Source: Aurelia coerulea (Eukaryota > Cnidaria > Scyphozoa > Semaeostomeae > Ulmaridae). From it: a stretch of DNA of 64,000 bases. The stretch spans positions 24,253,001 to 24,317,000 of the forward strand of contig CM076948.1 in NCBI GenBank assembly GCA_039566865.1, in the 5' to 3' direction. The notes under the pieces were generated by a model, which did no database searches, had not been told where the DNA came from, and worked only from the letters and a program-made list of their open reading frames with translations. Shown one piece after another: positions 12,331 to 22,871 of this stretch. The position numbers and the translations under genes are program-made. Position 1 is the first letter of the stretch; each line of letters begins with the position of its first letter.

Positions 12331-12421
12331 TTATAAATGATCAATTATTTGTGTTTTGCAACTGTTGGGGTCTCTTTTTTGGACGCCCAGTATCTTTTTT
12401 AACATTTTTAATCTTTCCTTC
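12331..12421 (-). CDS. Candidate downstream exon of the chromodomain gene (uncertain)
   Basis: A good acceptor ('aatcacttacag') precedes 12421 on the minus strand. In phase 0 after exon 2 the frame runs about 30 lysine-rich codons to a stop. In another phase it reads a short AT-hook-like 'GRPKKRP' segment before a stop, which would require an undetected exon in between. Either reading would make this terminal. Support is splice signal plus composition only. Confidence 0.28.
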
Positions 12422-12449
12422 TGTAAGTGATTCCACTATCATTAACTTA

Positions 12450-13024
12450 GGCCTTGTCCACACCTATATGTTTACGTTTACAAAACGCATAGAATGTTTT
12501 CCATCTGCACTGATCCATTAATCGTCTATAGAGCATTTTAGCCTGTCCACACGTAAACACCAAAACAGTTGAGTTAAAAAGGATTGATGAACATGGTGGC
12601 TATGACGTCACTGTTTGCAAAAGTATGCAATTATGTTTACGACTGTTCACATGAAAACGCGAAAACAAGGTTTTAAAAACAACTGAAAGCAATCGATGAA
12701 TACAACGTCTATGACGCCACCATTTACGAAAGTACAGTATGTGTTTACGACCGTCCACATGAAAACGCGAAAACAAGGTTTTAAAAACAACTGAAAGCAA
12801 TCGATGAATACAACGTCTATGACGCCACCATTTACGAAAGTACAGTATGTGTTTACGACCGTCCACATGAAAACGCGAAAGCAGCGTTTTCAAAAGTATC
12901 CACCTTGGAAAGCGTTTTTGAATGTATGCGTTTAAGGTAACCTAAAACAATGTTTATGTGTGGACGCAAGGCATAAACACATAACAAAGTCCTCATTTTT
13001 AACCGTATACGTGTGGATGGGGCC
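12450..13024. mobile_element. PIF/Harbinger-like MITE containing a 110-bp tandem array
   Basis: The ends are GGCCTTGTCCACAC and, inward from the right, GGCCCCATCCACAC, flanked by TTA on both sides (12447-12449 and 13025-13027), as in PIF/Harbinger-type insertions. Inside, a 110-bp unit starting around 12600 is repeated almost exactly (offset 12671 to 12781) for about 2.7 copies. The repetitive minus-strand frames over 12600-12893 are products of that array. Confidence 0.72.
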
Positions 13025-13027
13025 TTA

Positions 13028-13729
13028 GCTTGGTAGCATTCAATTTTCATTTACAACATACTGTAAGTACAGTGCAGGATTTGCACTCATCAACATGGTG
13101 TCCCTGCCTAAGAATTCCTGCCTGCTGCTGTCTGTCTGTCGTTTGGCTATGTAGACGGGCCAGCTCACGGCTGCGGTTCGTGGGCTCGCGGCTGGTGAGC
13201 ATTTATCCAACAAACAACAACAAAAGTTCTCCAACAAAAGATAATGAGTTCTTCCTACCTACTTAACTACCTAACTACGTCAATGGACGACAAAGGTTTA
13301 TTTCTGACAATGCAGAACTCAATATTACGGACCACGGAACCAAGGCCTACAGAACTACGGAACCAAGAGCCTTGGACTCGGGAACTAGAAACCGGCGGAG
13401 GAGAGTAACTCAATATTCTAAATCATTTACCTTTTGAACCATTACCCAACTGTAAATTCATACATAATACATGTTTCCTTAGCGATAATCATTCAATTAA
13501 TTTCTATAAAATTGACCTCACTACAGTCGCATTTGGTACAAATACTAATCGGCAGCACTCACTGACCAATGTTATATCTAGTATATAGCTTCTAAAGACT
13601 TCTTGTCTGGAAAGATTTACAGTCTTTCATATGACTGGAAAATTCTTAAAATAATTTATGGTATTCTTGAAGAATTCTTGTCCTGTTAATGCTGTGCAAG
13701 GCTTGTACTTTAAAATAACTGCTGCCTAA
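13028..13729. other. Intronic or 3' flank sequence without a recognised gene
   Basis: It contains a GC-richer block (13130-13200) with short inverted repeats around 'gctcgcggctgg' and repeated 'ggaaccaag' motifs at 13330-13375. These look like degraded repeat sequence. No exon with paired splice signals was found. Confidence 0.4.
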
Positions 13730-14250
13730 CATAGGGCTCAAATCTTTAAAAAGGTCGGTGTAAAATTCTATTGCAGTTTTCATTAAAGTAAATGGCTTGG
13801 AAGGAACTTTGGGCTTTTTGCTGTAAATCTGCCGTGGCAATTTATTAATATATTTGATCAATTTTGATATGGCGGCATTTATTAAATTTGAGGCTACGAG
13901 GTCATAAAATTTCTAAATCCTAAACTAGAAAAGCTACAAATTTCTGTTTGCTATCATATTGTAGACCTTCATAAACTATGGTTTTCTTGAAAATTATATA
14001 ATGTTTCCTCTATTAGTTTAGGATTTACGATGATTTAAATTTTTTTCAAAATAGTCCATGAATTTTTCAAAAATAATTAAATTGCTGCCATTTTGAAAAA
14101 AATAAAGATATCAAAACATTTCCATGGCAGATTTACAGCAAAGTACCATGAGTTCCTTTCAAAGTACCGTGAGTTCCTTTTATTCAAAGAAAACTGCAAT
14201 AGAATTTTACACCGACCTTTTTAAAGATTTGAAAGATTTGAGCCCTATGC
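13730..14250. mobile_element. Fold-back MITE next to the chromodomain exon donor
   Basis: About 120 bp at 13730-13850 ('atagggctcaaatcttt' to 'gctgtaaatctgcc') is the reverse complement of about 14125-14250. The right arm carries a local partial duplication of a 'gtaccatgagttcctttcaa'-type block. The right end stops about 13 bp into the intron that follows chromodomain exon 2. Confidence 0.75.
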
Positions 14251-14263
14251 TCTGCTACCTTAC

Positions 14264-16661
14264 CTTCTTTGTCACTTGTACATCTCTTTCTTTGAAAAAC
14301 TTCAGAATTTCATCTTTGCAACCACGTAAATTCCTTTCAGGTTCCCAAGTATCATCATCAGATGTGTAGCCTTTCCATCTCACAAGATATGAAATACTTC
14401 CATCTGATGCTAATCTACATGACAATATTTTTTCAACCTGAAAAATATACCAAACAGTATATCAGTTAGATGATGACCCAGAACTCTATGCTAGGGTTGT
14501 CATAGCCAAAATTATCAATGGCCAAATTTTTTATGGTTTGTGGCCATATCAGTGGTGGACACTTTGCCAATTATTGGGGGTAAAGCCATAGTTTCAATTC
14601 AAAAGTATTGTTTATTTTCATTGTTTTCAAACAAAAGGCATTTGTTTTACCAACCCCATCCCCTCATCCCCCGTGTCCACCACTGGGCCAGACTTCAGCC
14701 AATTTTGTGCGGTAATGATGTTCTTAACAGCAGCTTTTTATGCTGAATGCCAAAATAATTTTTTCATTTGAATATTTTAACCACTTGTTATACTGCTTCA
14801 AGTTCTGGCTTTCATGGTTTTTTTAATTGCGGCCAAAATGTTGCCAACCCTCGCTTTTTTCAACCAAAACATTTTTGACAGCCAAAGGGAGTAGATATAG
14901 CTGTATCAAGTGGTTGTTATAAATAGGCTGAAGCCTGGGGGAAATAGTATATTTGTCCAATGGGGGTTCCTGCTGTTTGTCAGGGTATCATTTTCATCTA
15001 TTTTTCCTTGAGTGGGGTGTCAAAAGAAGGCAATTTTTCTGGAGCCTGTTTTCAAAACATGTCAAAAGGGGAAATTTTGTTAGATCAGGTTGTTATCTAG
15101 GCCAATTTTTGCGCTTTGCAGTATACTTTTTGACCAATTTTTTCTAGCATGGGCTACCATTTTAAGGGGAAAATTCTGGAGACGGGTGAAAAATTCTTTG
15201 TGGGTACACCCCTGTACACGATGGGCTAAAGAAAATGCCTACACACCCATCGTTTCTTTAGCTACACAATGAAACGGCCCATGCCAAAGTTTTCAAATAC
15301 AGTACACTATAGTGTATATTTTTAACTTGGCCCAGGCCCTGTCTGGAGAGTATGGCAGTTCTCAATGAGATCTCACGTGTGCAGACCAAGGAAGCAGTGG
15401 CGTGCTCACGTACAAGGTCTTTGATTCCTTTGTTTTCAAAGTAGTGAACAAAATGCGCGTAAACACACAATTTTTGAAAAAAATTTTGTGCGTGCAGCTG
15501 CCACACTCTGCAGACTGGGCCAAGGTCAGCTTTCAATCATGGAAACCCTGGCTTTAAACTTTTAATAACAACATGACCTGAAGATTTTGGGTTCAACTCT
15601 TTTAATGTGGATATAATCTTTCAAGGACTACAAGATAGAGGACTAGAGCTTTATAATTCAAAGTATGCATAGGGATTGGAAATTCTTATCTTTCCTCTTT
15701 TTATACAGTCAAAGTTGGATTTCTTCAAACCCAGAAAACTAACAAAACTTATGCAAGATCCAACTTTACGTCAGCTTCACTGTATAATTTCGTCATCTTT
15801 GTCTTTTAAAATCTTGAAAAGAAATTTCATAACAATGTCAATGATAATACACGTTTTTTTTTTTTATAAGAAACTTGGATCAGCACTTAGTACTAAAAGT
15901 TTCTTAATTTCGCATGAAACTTTCGGTGTTTTAGTAGTAAAAGTTTCTTAATTTGTTTCTTATTTTTGGGCCTAAAATTGCGGCATTGTTCGAAGTTGAG
16001 CCTTCTTCTCGACAAAGGGCTTCCATTTTGCATTCACATTGTTATCAAGAAGAAGCCATGCGCATCAAGGCAAAAATTTACCAATTTTGCAGTTAAAAGT
16101 CAAGAAAAGACTAGGCTAAGGTACCTTTGTTAGAGAGATATAGAATAAGAGAGACATACAGAAATAAAGTTTTAGAGTTTCTTATCCGTTCTTGAGCGTA
16201 GTACTAGAGTTTCTTAAATTTTTGGTCATCGTAGTACTAGTTTCTTATAAACCAGTTTCTTATAAAAAAAACGTGTAAATAAATAGACTGAAAAAGCTGC
16301 TGTTGAAACACTTGAAACACACACAACAAAATAGGTGAGGATGGGCCATCATGTCCTGTGCATTCCTTTAGATTAAGTTGCATCAAATAATCAGGAGTAA
16401 ATCGTTGCTTGCCGTGGCGTGGGTGTGGGCTGGTGGGATGGGAGGGTACAATATTAATAAAGTGACTTTTGGTTCTGGGCCTAAATTTTCCTTCAGTTTC
16501 TCTACCTTACTTCAAGAGTATTGCTAGTAAATACTCATCAAATCAATGATCCACATTGATCTATCATTGTTTCAACAAATCAATATGTTTCCTAATATGT
16601 TGCAAATAATAAAAAGAAATCTTACCTCGAACTCATCATCTTCTAAACTTTTACCCGCCAT
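14264..16661 (-). CDS. Chromodomain protein, exons 1 and 2 (3' end unresolved)
   Basis: Exon 1 is 16661 down to 16626 (12 codons, ATGG context, donor gtaaga). Exon 2 is 14437 down to 14264 (58 codons, acceptor 'tatttttcag', donor gtaagg). The junction is phase 0 and reads '[14 protein letters not shown]'. Residues 11 to about 62 form a complete chromodomain: [22 protein letters not shown] and a C-terminal helix. The aromatic cage positions F/Y, W (RWKGY) and W (DTWEP) are present, so binding of a methylated histone lysine is expected. The wording '[11 protein letters not shown]' is closest to the MPHOSPH8/CDY type rather than HP1, but the rest of the protein is missing, so no symbol is given. 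The 2.2-kb intron holds MITEs at 14550 and 15848. Further exons should lie below 14264. Confidence 0.8.
14550..14685. mobile_element. Short hAT-like MITE (136 bp)
   Basis: Ends are CAGTGGTGGACAC and its reverse complement GTGTCCACCACTG. The flanks 'ggccatat' and 'ggccagac' share five of eight bases, so the TSD is only partial. Confidence 0.55.
14686..15847. other. Intron sequence of the chromodomain gene
   Basis: Nothing recognised apart from a local repeat around 15190-15290 ('ctacacacccatcg' and its complement 'cgatgggc'), consistent with degraded repeats. Confidence 0.4.
15848..16277. mobile_element. MITE with TACACGT(T)n ends
   Basis: The ends TACACG followed by a T-tract and 'ataagaaact' are inverted at 16277. 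The internal sequence repeats 'agtttctta' several times near both ends. TA dinucleotides at the borders fit a TA-targeting element. It lies in the chromodomain intron. Confidence 0.6.
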
Positions 16662-17456
16662 TTCACAACAACAGTTTCACACCATATAGATACAGGGGCA
16701 CAAGGTGCAAAATAATATCACCCTCGCAGAGGTATTCAGCGACAAGGTCATTCGTTGTCCAAAACATTTTCAAGGGTCTATTTTGTTTATAAAAACAAAC
16801 TGTCAAAAATGAGGGCCCCTTTAGGACCCCTTTATTGCTCTTTGGCTGCCAGATCCATCCTGAAAGAAAGAGATGTTTTCCTTCGGCTGTATTCGGGTGT
16901 GGCAAGGGTGTGGTGTGCAGTGGCGGACTGGCTCTGATTTTTCCACCGGCCATGGATGAGTTATGGGGCCCTAAGTGGGTGTGGCCTACGTCATGAGGGT
17001 GTGGTCATGCACAAAATTCGTCACAATTCCTCGATTTCTTACCAATAGCAAAGCCAAACTCACTTTCTGTTAAAATGAGGCTCATACCTTATTATGGCAT
17101 GATTAAAATCTTTACGTAGTCGCTACTTCATAAAAGTAACTCTGACCTTTTGAGAGTATTGTGGGCCAATGGCCAGATGATCTGTAATGTTTTCGTTTCA
17201 CAAACTGTTGAGCAACCCTTTCTCGAACCTCGCCCAGCAGTGTGGCCAGGGAAAATTTACTGATGGCAGCGGCGTGGCCAGGGTAAATGAAGTGGGGGAA
17301 ACTGAAATGAGGGGGGGGGGGATTTTTTGGTGCCACGCCCTTTACTTTGGCTTAGAATGCATTTCCCAATATCATGCTTGCCATTAGGGACAAGGAAACC
17401 TTGATCGTTTTGTAACAGTTATCCTATGAATCATAGCACGAGGAAATTTTTTTTAA

Positions 17457-18890
17457 CCCTATTCTACATGGGGGGGGGCAAAAAAGGCCCCCCCAACCAT
17501 ACTTCCTGTAATTACTCTTAACCCTATCTGACCTGGGTGATTTGAAACACTCAATGCCTGGGGGGGGGCGGATTCTGCCCCCCCCCTGTTTATCTCTGTT
17601 GTCATAAGAGATATGGCAGCCAAACTTGGCACAAAGGTAGTTCATTATGTAAACAATGAAAATTTGAAGTCATAATCCAATTAGCGATGTTGTTGTTGTT
17701 GCTAGAGCATGATGATCATTATGATGTCATATGACGTCATATAAATGACAGGTTGCTAAAAGGTCATGAAACTTTATTTTTCATAAAGAAACGAAAGATA
17801 TAGATCAAAATATGTATAAATTCTTAATTTAGACTTAATTGGACCAATTAAACATGATTAAAAGAGATACAAAGTATGTTTTTCACAGAGTGCAGTATGA
17901 AAAATTGGTAACCATGGAAACAAGGCTAAAAATAGAATGTCCAAATTGTTGCAATTTTATTGCTCTATGATACAAAGTTAAACTTACGAAGTATCAGAGG
18001 CCTGCTGCATGTGTGGAAAACGGTGTAAACAAAAATGTACTAGGGGGGGCGGAATCCGCCCCCCCCCCAGGTCAGATAGGGTTAAACTAAGCATGATAAA
18101 ACACTGGAACTTGAGTGACTTTTAATAAAATTTAATATCGTATCAAAATAACAATAATTCATTGTTTTATAATTGGTCACGTGACTATGACATGCCCATA
18201 TTTGGCAACAGGTCTCTCAGAAAATCAGTAAAACATGCATAACTTTTCTCTTACACATCTGATTTCAATGCAATTGGTACCAATCAGTTTGTCTTGAAGT
18301 CTTCTTTCATTTGATATATAACTTTTTGTGTTTTGCTGACATCAGCAAAATTTAAGATATATGACGTCATACTTATATATGACGTCATATTTATGATAAA
18401 CATTTGAAACAATTAGTGTATTATGATCAAAATTGACTAATTAAGAATTCAAGGTCAATTTCATATGGTTGTTATTACTAAAAGAAACATCAACTAATTT
18501 GTTTAGGTATTAACAATGACTTTGATTGACAGCTGTGATAACAATAGAATTCTAAAAATAGTATTTTTGACAGTTTTCATTAAGAACACTCAATATGTAT
18601 CATATCTATAACTTTAAAGTTATTTATTGACTATATTTGGTTGAAAATATTGAGTTTTTAGAAGGAGAGCCAAAATCAGCAAATTTCCATTGTATTTGCG
18701 TTGCCTAGCAACGGATCATGTGACCAATTAGCATATGATGCTATTTTTAGAATCGTAATTGCTTGGTAATCATGTGTACCAAGTTGCGTTGCCATAGGCA
18801 CTACGGTTGCTTAGAAAATCTGGGGGGGCCTTTTTAGCCCCCCTCCCCCCCATGAGAAAGTGGTGCTTGATTTACCCATGTAGAATAGGG
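17457..18890. mobile_element. piggyBac-like MITE nested in the hAT element
   Basis: It is bounded by TTAA on both sides (17453-17456 and 18891-18894), with ends CCCTATTCTACATGGG and its complement. The termini continue into G-rich tracts around 'aaaaaaggccccccc' and 'gggggggcctttttagcccc'; the right terminus has about 28 bp that the left lacks. There is no coding frame. The piggyBac assignment rests on TTAA plus the CCCT start. Confidence 0.85.
17522..18081. mobile_element. Inner piggyBac-like MITE nested in the outer one
   Basis: TTAA flanks at 17518-17521 and 18082-18085, with ends CCCTATCTGACCTGG and its complement. Each end carries a self-complementary G/C block, GGGGGGGCGGATT(C/T) followed by C-tract. 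It is a sister family of the outer element (CCCTAT start, then a 'GG' G-tract). Confidence 0.85.
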
Positions 18891-19814
18891 TTAAGAAAGA
18901 TCCTTTACTTTGGCTTAGAATGCATCTTCCAATATCATGCTTGCCAGTGCTAAAATGGAAGATTTGACATTTCTCGGAAAATTCTTACCCAACCATTACC
19001 CAGTTATTCTCTCCTCGGTTTTAGAGGAATCTCGAGGGCCATCTTTCGACAAAAGTGGAGGGGGGCAATTGCCTCCCATACCCCCGTGGCCACGCCACTG
19101 AGTGATGGAATATGAAAATGAGGGGTCTGGGGGCAAAGTCTCCAAGAAAATCTCTGAGGACATTCCCTCTACTTTGGCTTAGAACGCTTCTTCCAATCCC
19201 ATGTTTGGAGGTGCTTAAATTACATTTTTAGCAAGTGTAACTGTAGTTTTATGAATCCAAAGGAAAATTTTGTGAATAAACATCTGTTCTTTGGCTGAAA
19301 TTTTCAAAATTATAGCAGTTTTCTATCAATCAACACTCTTATAAACATATTCGCGAAAAGCTTTTTCATTGCTGCAGCAATCCAATTTTTGCGTGCCCCC
19401 AAAGTGGAGGCCTTGACAACGTTTTTCCCGGAAAATTTTTGAAACTGACAGCCTCATTTTGGCTTAGAACGATTCTCCCAGTCATATTCTAGCATTTTTC
19501 AGAGAGTCTTACCCTACACTCTCAAAACTCAATTATTTTCTTTTAAAGATAATCTTTTGACAGAAGTGGATGGGGCCTTTACCGTATCTTCACTCTCGAC
19601 TGTATTCATTTCTTTGAACAAGTTCACTGACATGGTAGGATTCGAATGTGAAGTGAGATGTCCATTATTCAAGAATGCAGATCTACTAAAGAACATCCTA
19701 ATTTCACAAAAGGGCCCTTTTCCAGCAAAAAGGGGGCCCTTTTTGCAAGATTTTGGGGGGGCCAGTCCGCCACTGGTGGTGTGTCACACCCAGTTTGCTT
19801 CTTTTTATGCTAAC

Positions 19815-20160
19815 TGTTACCCTGGGTACCAGAAGCCAACAAAAATAAAAGATACTGAAAAAATGAAAAAGGAGCGCAAGTCGGCACTCCTTTCTTCTTT
19901 CTCTCTTTTCCTTTTCCCAATCTTCCTTTCCTTAATTTTGAGGCTCTGGTACCCAAGGTAGCTAACTGTAGCCTGCGCGCAGACAACCTCAAACCCAGGG
20001 CCTTTTCGTCTCCGTCCCAATCAGTGGTCCCAATATGATATGACAAAAGACCCTGGGGACGAGGTTAGCGCGCAGCGACCCAATATTCCCAAGAAGAAAG
20101 CTTTTTCGGAATATTGGGTCTGTAAGCAGGCTATGCTAACTGATGCTGATGCTTTTTCGG
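19815..20160. repeat. Cluster of two short inverted-repeat elements
   Basis: First: 'ctgggtaccagaagcc' at about 19822 pairs with 'ggctctggtaccca' at about 19945, with a purine/pyrimidine-rich loop. Second: 'agcctgcgcgcagac' near 19973 and 'gcgcgcagcgacccaatatt' near 20070, with a compact hairpin 'cccaatattcc...ggaatattggg' at 20079-20128. The second shares sequence with the ends of the element at 42763-43279. Confidence 0.55.
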
Positions 20161-20471
20161 TCTTGGTTAAAAACGACGCAAAAGAGAGAAAAGACAGCAA
20201 GTGACAGTTAGTAGGCTCGATATGTTTATGTTTGATACAGTAATTAGTAATATATACAAAAATTAATCGACTACGATGGTCTACAAAGGCAAAATTTGTG
20301 GAACCGCCACACACAAGTCTGGGAAGATATTCTGACTTTTTATTCAGATATCAATCTCAATCACTGATGATCTTGAATATAACGATAATTAACCAAAATA
20401 CTTTTGTAACAGTCTATATTTTAAGTTTAACTAAACAAACAAATAGTATATAAGTTATAAAATCAAAATAT
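20161..20471. other. Intergenic stretch, nothing recognised
   Basis: AT-rich sequence with no exon-like frame or repeat that I can name. Confidence 0.5.
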
Positions 20472-20868
20472 CTGGTCTGACCAAGGGTGTTAGGACACGG
20501 ATATTTTAATTACGTATTTATTTACCTCCTTTTGATCTTCCGTCTTCTTTTCTTGTCTTGTTTTCTTCTCTGTTCTGTTTCCTCTTGCTGATGTGAATGC
20601 CTCGTGTTATTTGAATATATCTTAAGTATTTAATTAAGTATTTAATATGGCATTGCGGTTTAAAAACCTTTCTTATACGAAGGCGCGCTAAGACACAGAA
20701 ATACAATGAAGATATATTCAAATAACACGAGGCATTTACATCAGCAAGAGGAAACAGAACAGAGAAGAAAACAAGACAAGAAAACAAGACGAAGATCAAA
20801 AGAAGGTAAATAAATACGTAATTAAAATATCCGTGTCCTTGTCCTAACACCCTTGGTCTGACGAATGT
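20472..20868. mobile_element. Fold-back MITE with about 155-bp arms
   Basis: About 20478-20628 (from 'gaccaagggtgttagga' to 'cgtgttatttgaatatat') is the reverse complement of about 20719-20866. The pyrimidine-rich arms create spurious frames on both strands. Confidence 0.8.
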
Positions 20869-21514
20869 TCAATAACATAACGATATAAATTATGCATTTA
20901 AAATAACGAGCTACAACAACACCATAGATTATCTCTGCAGGAATGCCAGAAATTAGGCCCTAGGGAGCGACCGTCCCCATTGCCCTCTCTCCCAAGCTCG
21001 TTGGCTACGCACCCTACAAAATCGGACTAAATTTATTGTTGTCACTTCAGTTGTGTGAATCCGCTTCCGTTGTAGTCTTACTCCATGATATTGTGTTCCA
21101 GGTCAATATTTCTCCACAAAAAGTTGATTTTCCTTCAAAGTTAGCTAAAGAATCTGAAAATAGTTCATCGTCGATAACTTTTCGTAAGACATTCTTCCAT
21201 GGGTACGTTGTTCATGCATTTTCCACTACATAGAGGCAACTAATATTTACTATTTAGATCGGTTTATACACTGTATCTAAATAGATGATTACGCTAAAGA
21301 TGGCAGCAAGGAACTTTCCAAAAAGATGCATCGCGTTCATTCATTGAATCCCTATTGAATCGTAGACTCACGAAATAGTCCCAATCATCGCAACAACAAC
21401 AGCAATGACAACAACAGCAACAAATATATTTTTTCTCAAACTGGGACTTATCGACTTTCACATCAAAAAGTGGGACGAAAATAAACAATGGGGTTATAGC
21501 GTCCATCAGCCTAT
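20869..21514. other. Intergenic stretch, nothing recognised
   Basis: It includes a short palindrome around 21255-21285 ('tttagat' repeats) and a CAA/CAG-rich run at 21385-21425. No gene model is supported. Confidence 0.45.
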
Positions 21515-22125
21515 CAATAACAAGAGGAGATTTTGTGATACAATAGCAACAGTTGCGTTTGATTGACACCTCAATTCAAAGCGATTTGCGGCTGCAGACA
21601 AAGGAAATTCTCTCAACCAGTAATTCAAAACAAACAAAGCCGCAAAAGTTTCCCCAAAACTGATATGGCAAACTCTGGCCTTGTGCAAGCGAAAGATGGT
21701 TTTTAAAGGAAGTTATGTGCTTATAGCGAAAGAAGAAGGGTAAATCTAAAGTTCTCTCGCCTAGATTATGTTTATTTGATTTAGGAGCTGTTTTGTAATC
21801 GTTTCATTTTCAGCCCTAAAGACGCGAGAATTACAATGCCTTCTGCTCCGCTCCTCAATCAAATAAATATAATCTAAGCGACAGACCTTTAGCTTTACCC
21901 TTCTTTTTTCGCTATATACACATAACTTCCCTTAAAAACCATCGTTCGCTTGCACAAGGTGAGAGTTTGCCCTACTAGTTTCGGGGAAACTTTTGCGGCT
22001 TTGTTTGTTTTGAATTATTGGTTGAGAGAATTTCCTTTGTCTGCAGCCGCAAATCACTTTGAATTGAGGTGTCAATCAAACGCAACTGTTGCTATTGTAT
22101 TACAAAATCTGATCTTGTTCCTATC
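21515..22125. mobile_element. Fold-back family A, copy 1
   Basis: Arms about 21515-21790 and 21845-22125 are reverse complements. Each arm has the family-A core ('aaagccgcaaaagtttc' and complement) on the outside and a 'gaagggtaaa...cta' block on the inside. Confidence 0.82.
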
Positions 22126-22252
22126 AATAGCAATAACTACGACCTTGCAATCAGTCTAATTGAATGGTTAACAATTCATCATTAGAATGCAATGCATCTT
22201 GGTAAAGGTTCCTCGCTGCAATCTTCAGCGTAATCGTCTATTCAGATTGCAT

Positions 22253-22868
22253 CAAAATAACAAGGACAGATTTTGTAAGACAATAGCATGAGTTGCTTTT
22301 TGTTGACACCTGAATTCAAAGCGATTTGCGATCGCAGACAAAGGAAATCCCCTCAACCAGCAATTCAAAACAAACGAAGCCGCAAAAGTTTCTCTGAAAC
22401 CCAGGTAGCTAGCGTGCTTGTTGTGCATTCCAGAAATTTTTTTTAAGAGCAGACATGAGCATATATCGATAGAAGAGGAATATATCTACACATCTACCTC
22501 GGGCGTTTTATTTCTTTGGTTCAGAAGCTGAGCAGTAAGTATTTTGATAACACCCAAAAACATAAGAGAATTCAATCGCCTTCCAATCGGCCTTTGAACC
22601 AGATAAATAACATGCCCGAGGTAAATGTGTAGATATATCCTTCTTCTTTCGATCTATGCTCATATTTGCTCGTAAAAACAACTTCAGGAATGCCAATACA
22701 AGCGAGCTAGTTACCTGAGTTTCAGAGCAACTTTTGCGGCTTTGTTTATTGTGAATTACTGGTTGAGGGAATGTCCTTTGTCTGCGATCGCAAATCGCTT
22801 TGAATTCAGGTGTCAACAAAAGCAACTCATGCTATTGTCTTGCAAAATCTGTCGTTGTTATCGATAAT
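22253..22868. mobile_element. Fold-back family A, copy 2, abutting the FREM1-like stop codon
   Basis: Arms about 22253-22520 and 22600-22868 are reverse complements and related to copy 1. The right end is within a few bases of the FREM1-like stop codon (22872-22874). A minus-strand AATAAA (plus-strand 'tttatt' at 22745-22750) lies inside the right arm and could serve as the gene's polyadenylation signal. Confidence 0.82.
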
Positions 22869-22871
22869 GTT

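Larger units (their letters stand above)
16918..19775. mobile_element. Non-autonomous hAT-like element, 2.86 kb, 8-bp TSD, carrying nested insertions
   Basis: Ends are CAGTGGCGGACTGGCTCTG and, inward from the right, CAGTGGCGGACTGGCCCCC. The flanking duplication GTGGTGTG is perfect (16910-16917 and 19776-19783). No transposase frame is seen. Removing the nested piggyBac-like element at 17457-18890 (plus one TTAA) leaves a hAT derivative of about 1.4 kb. Confidence 0.9.

Noticed and set aside
12600..12893. 97-codon frame with internally repeated peptide
   Set aside because: The repetition comes from the 110-bp tandem array inside a MITE.
20518..20850. 110-codon frame
   Set aside because: It covers both arms of a fold-back MITE; low-complexity polypyrimidine translation.
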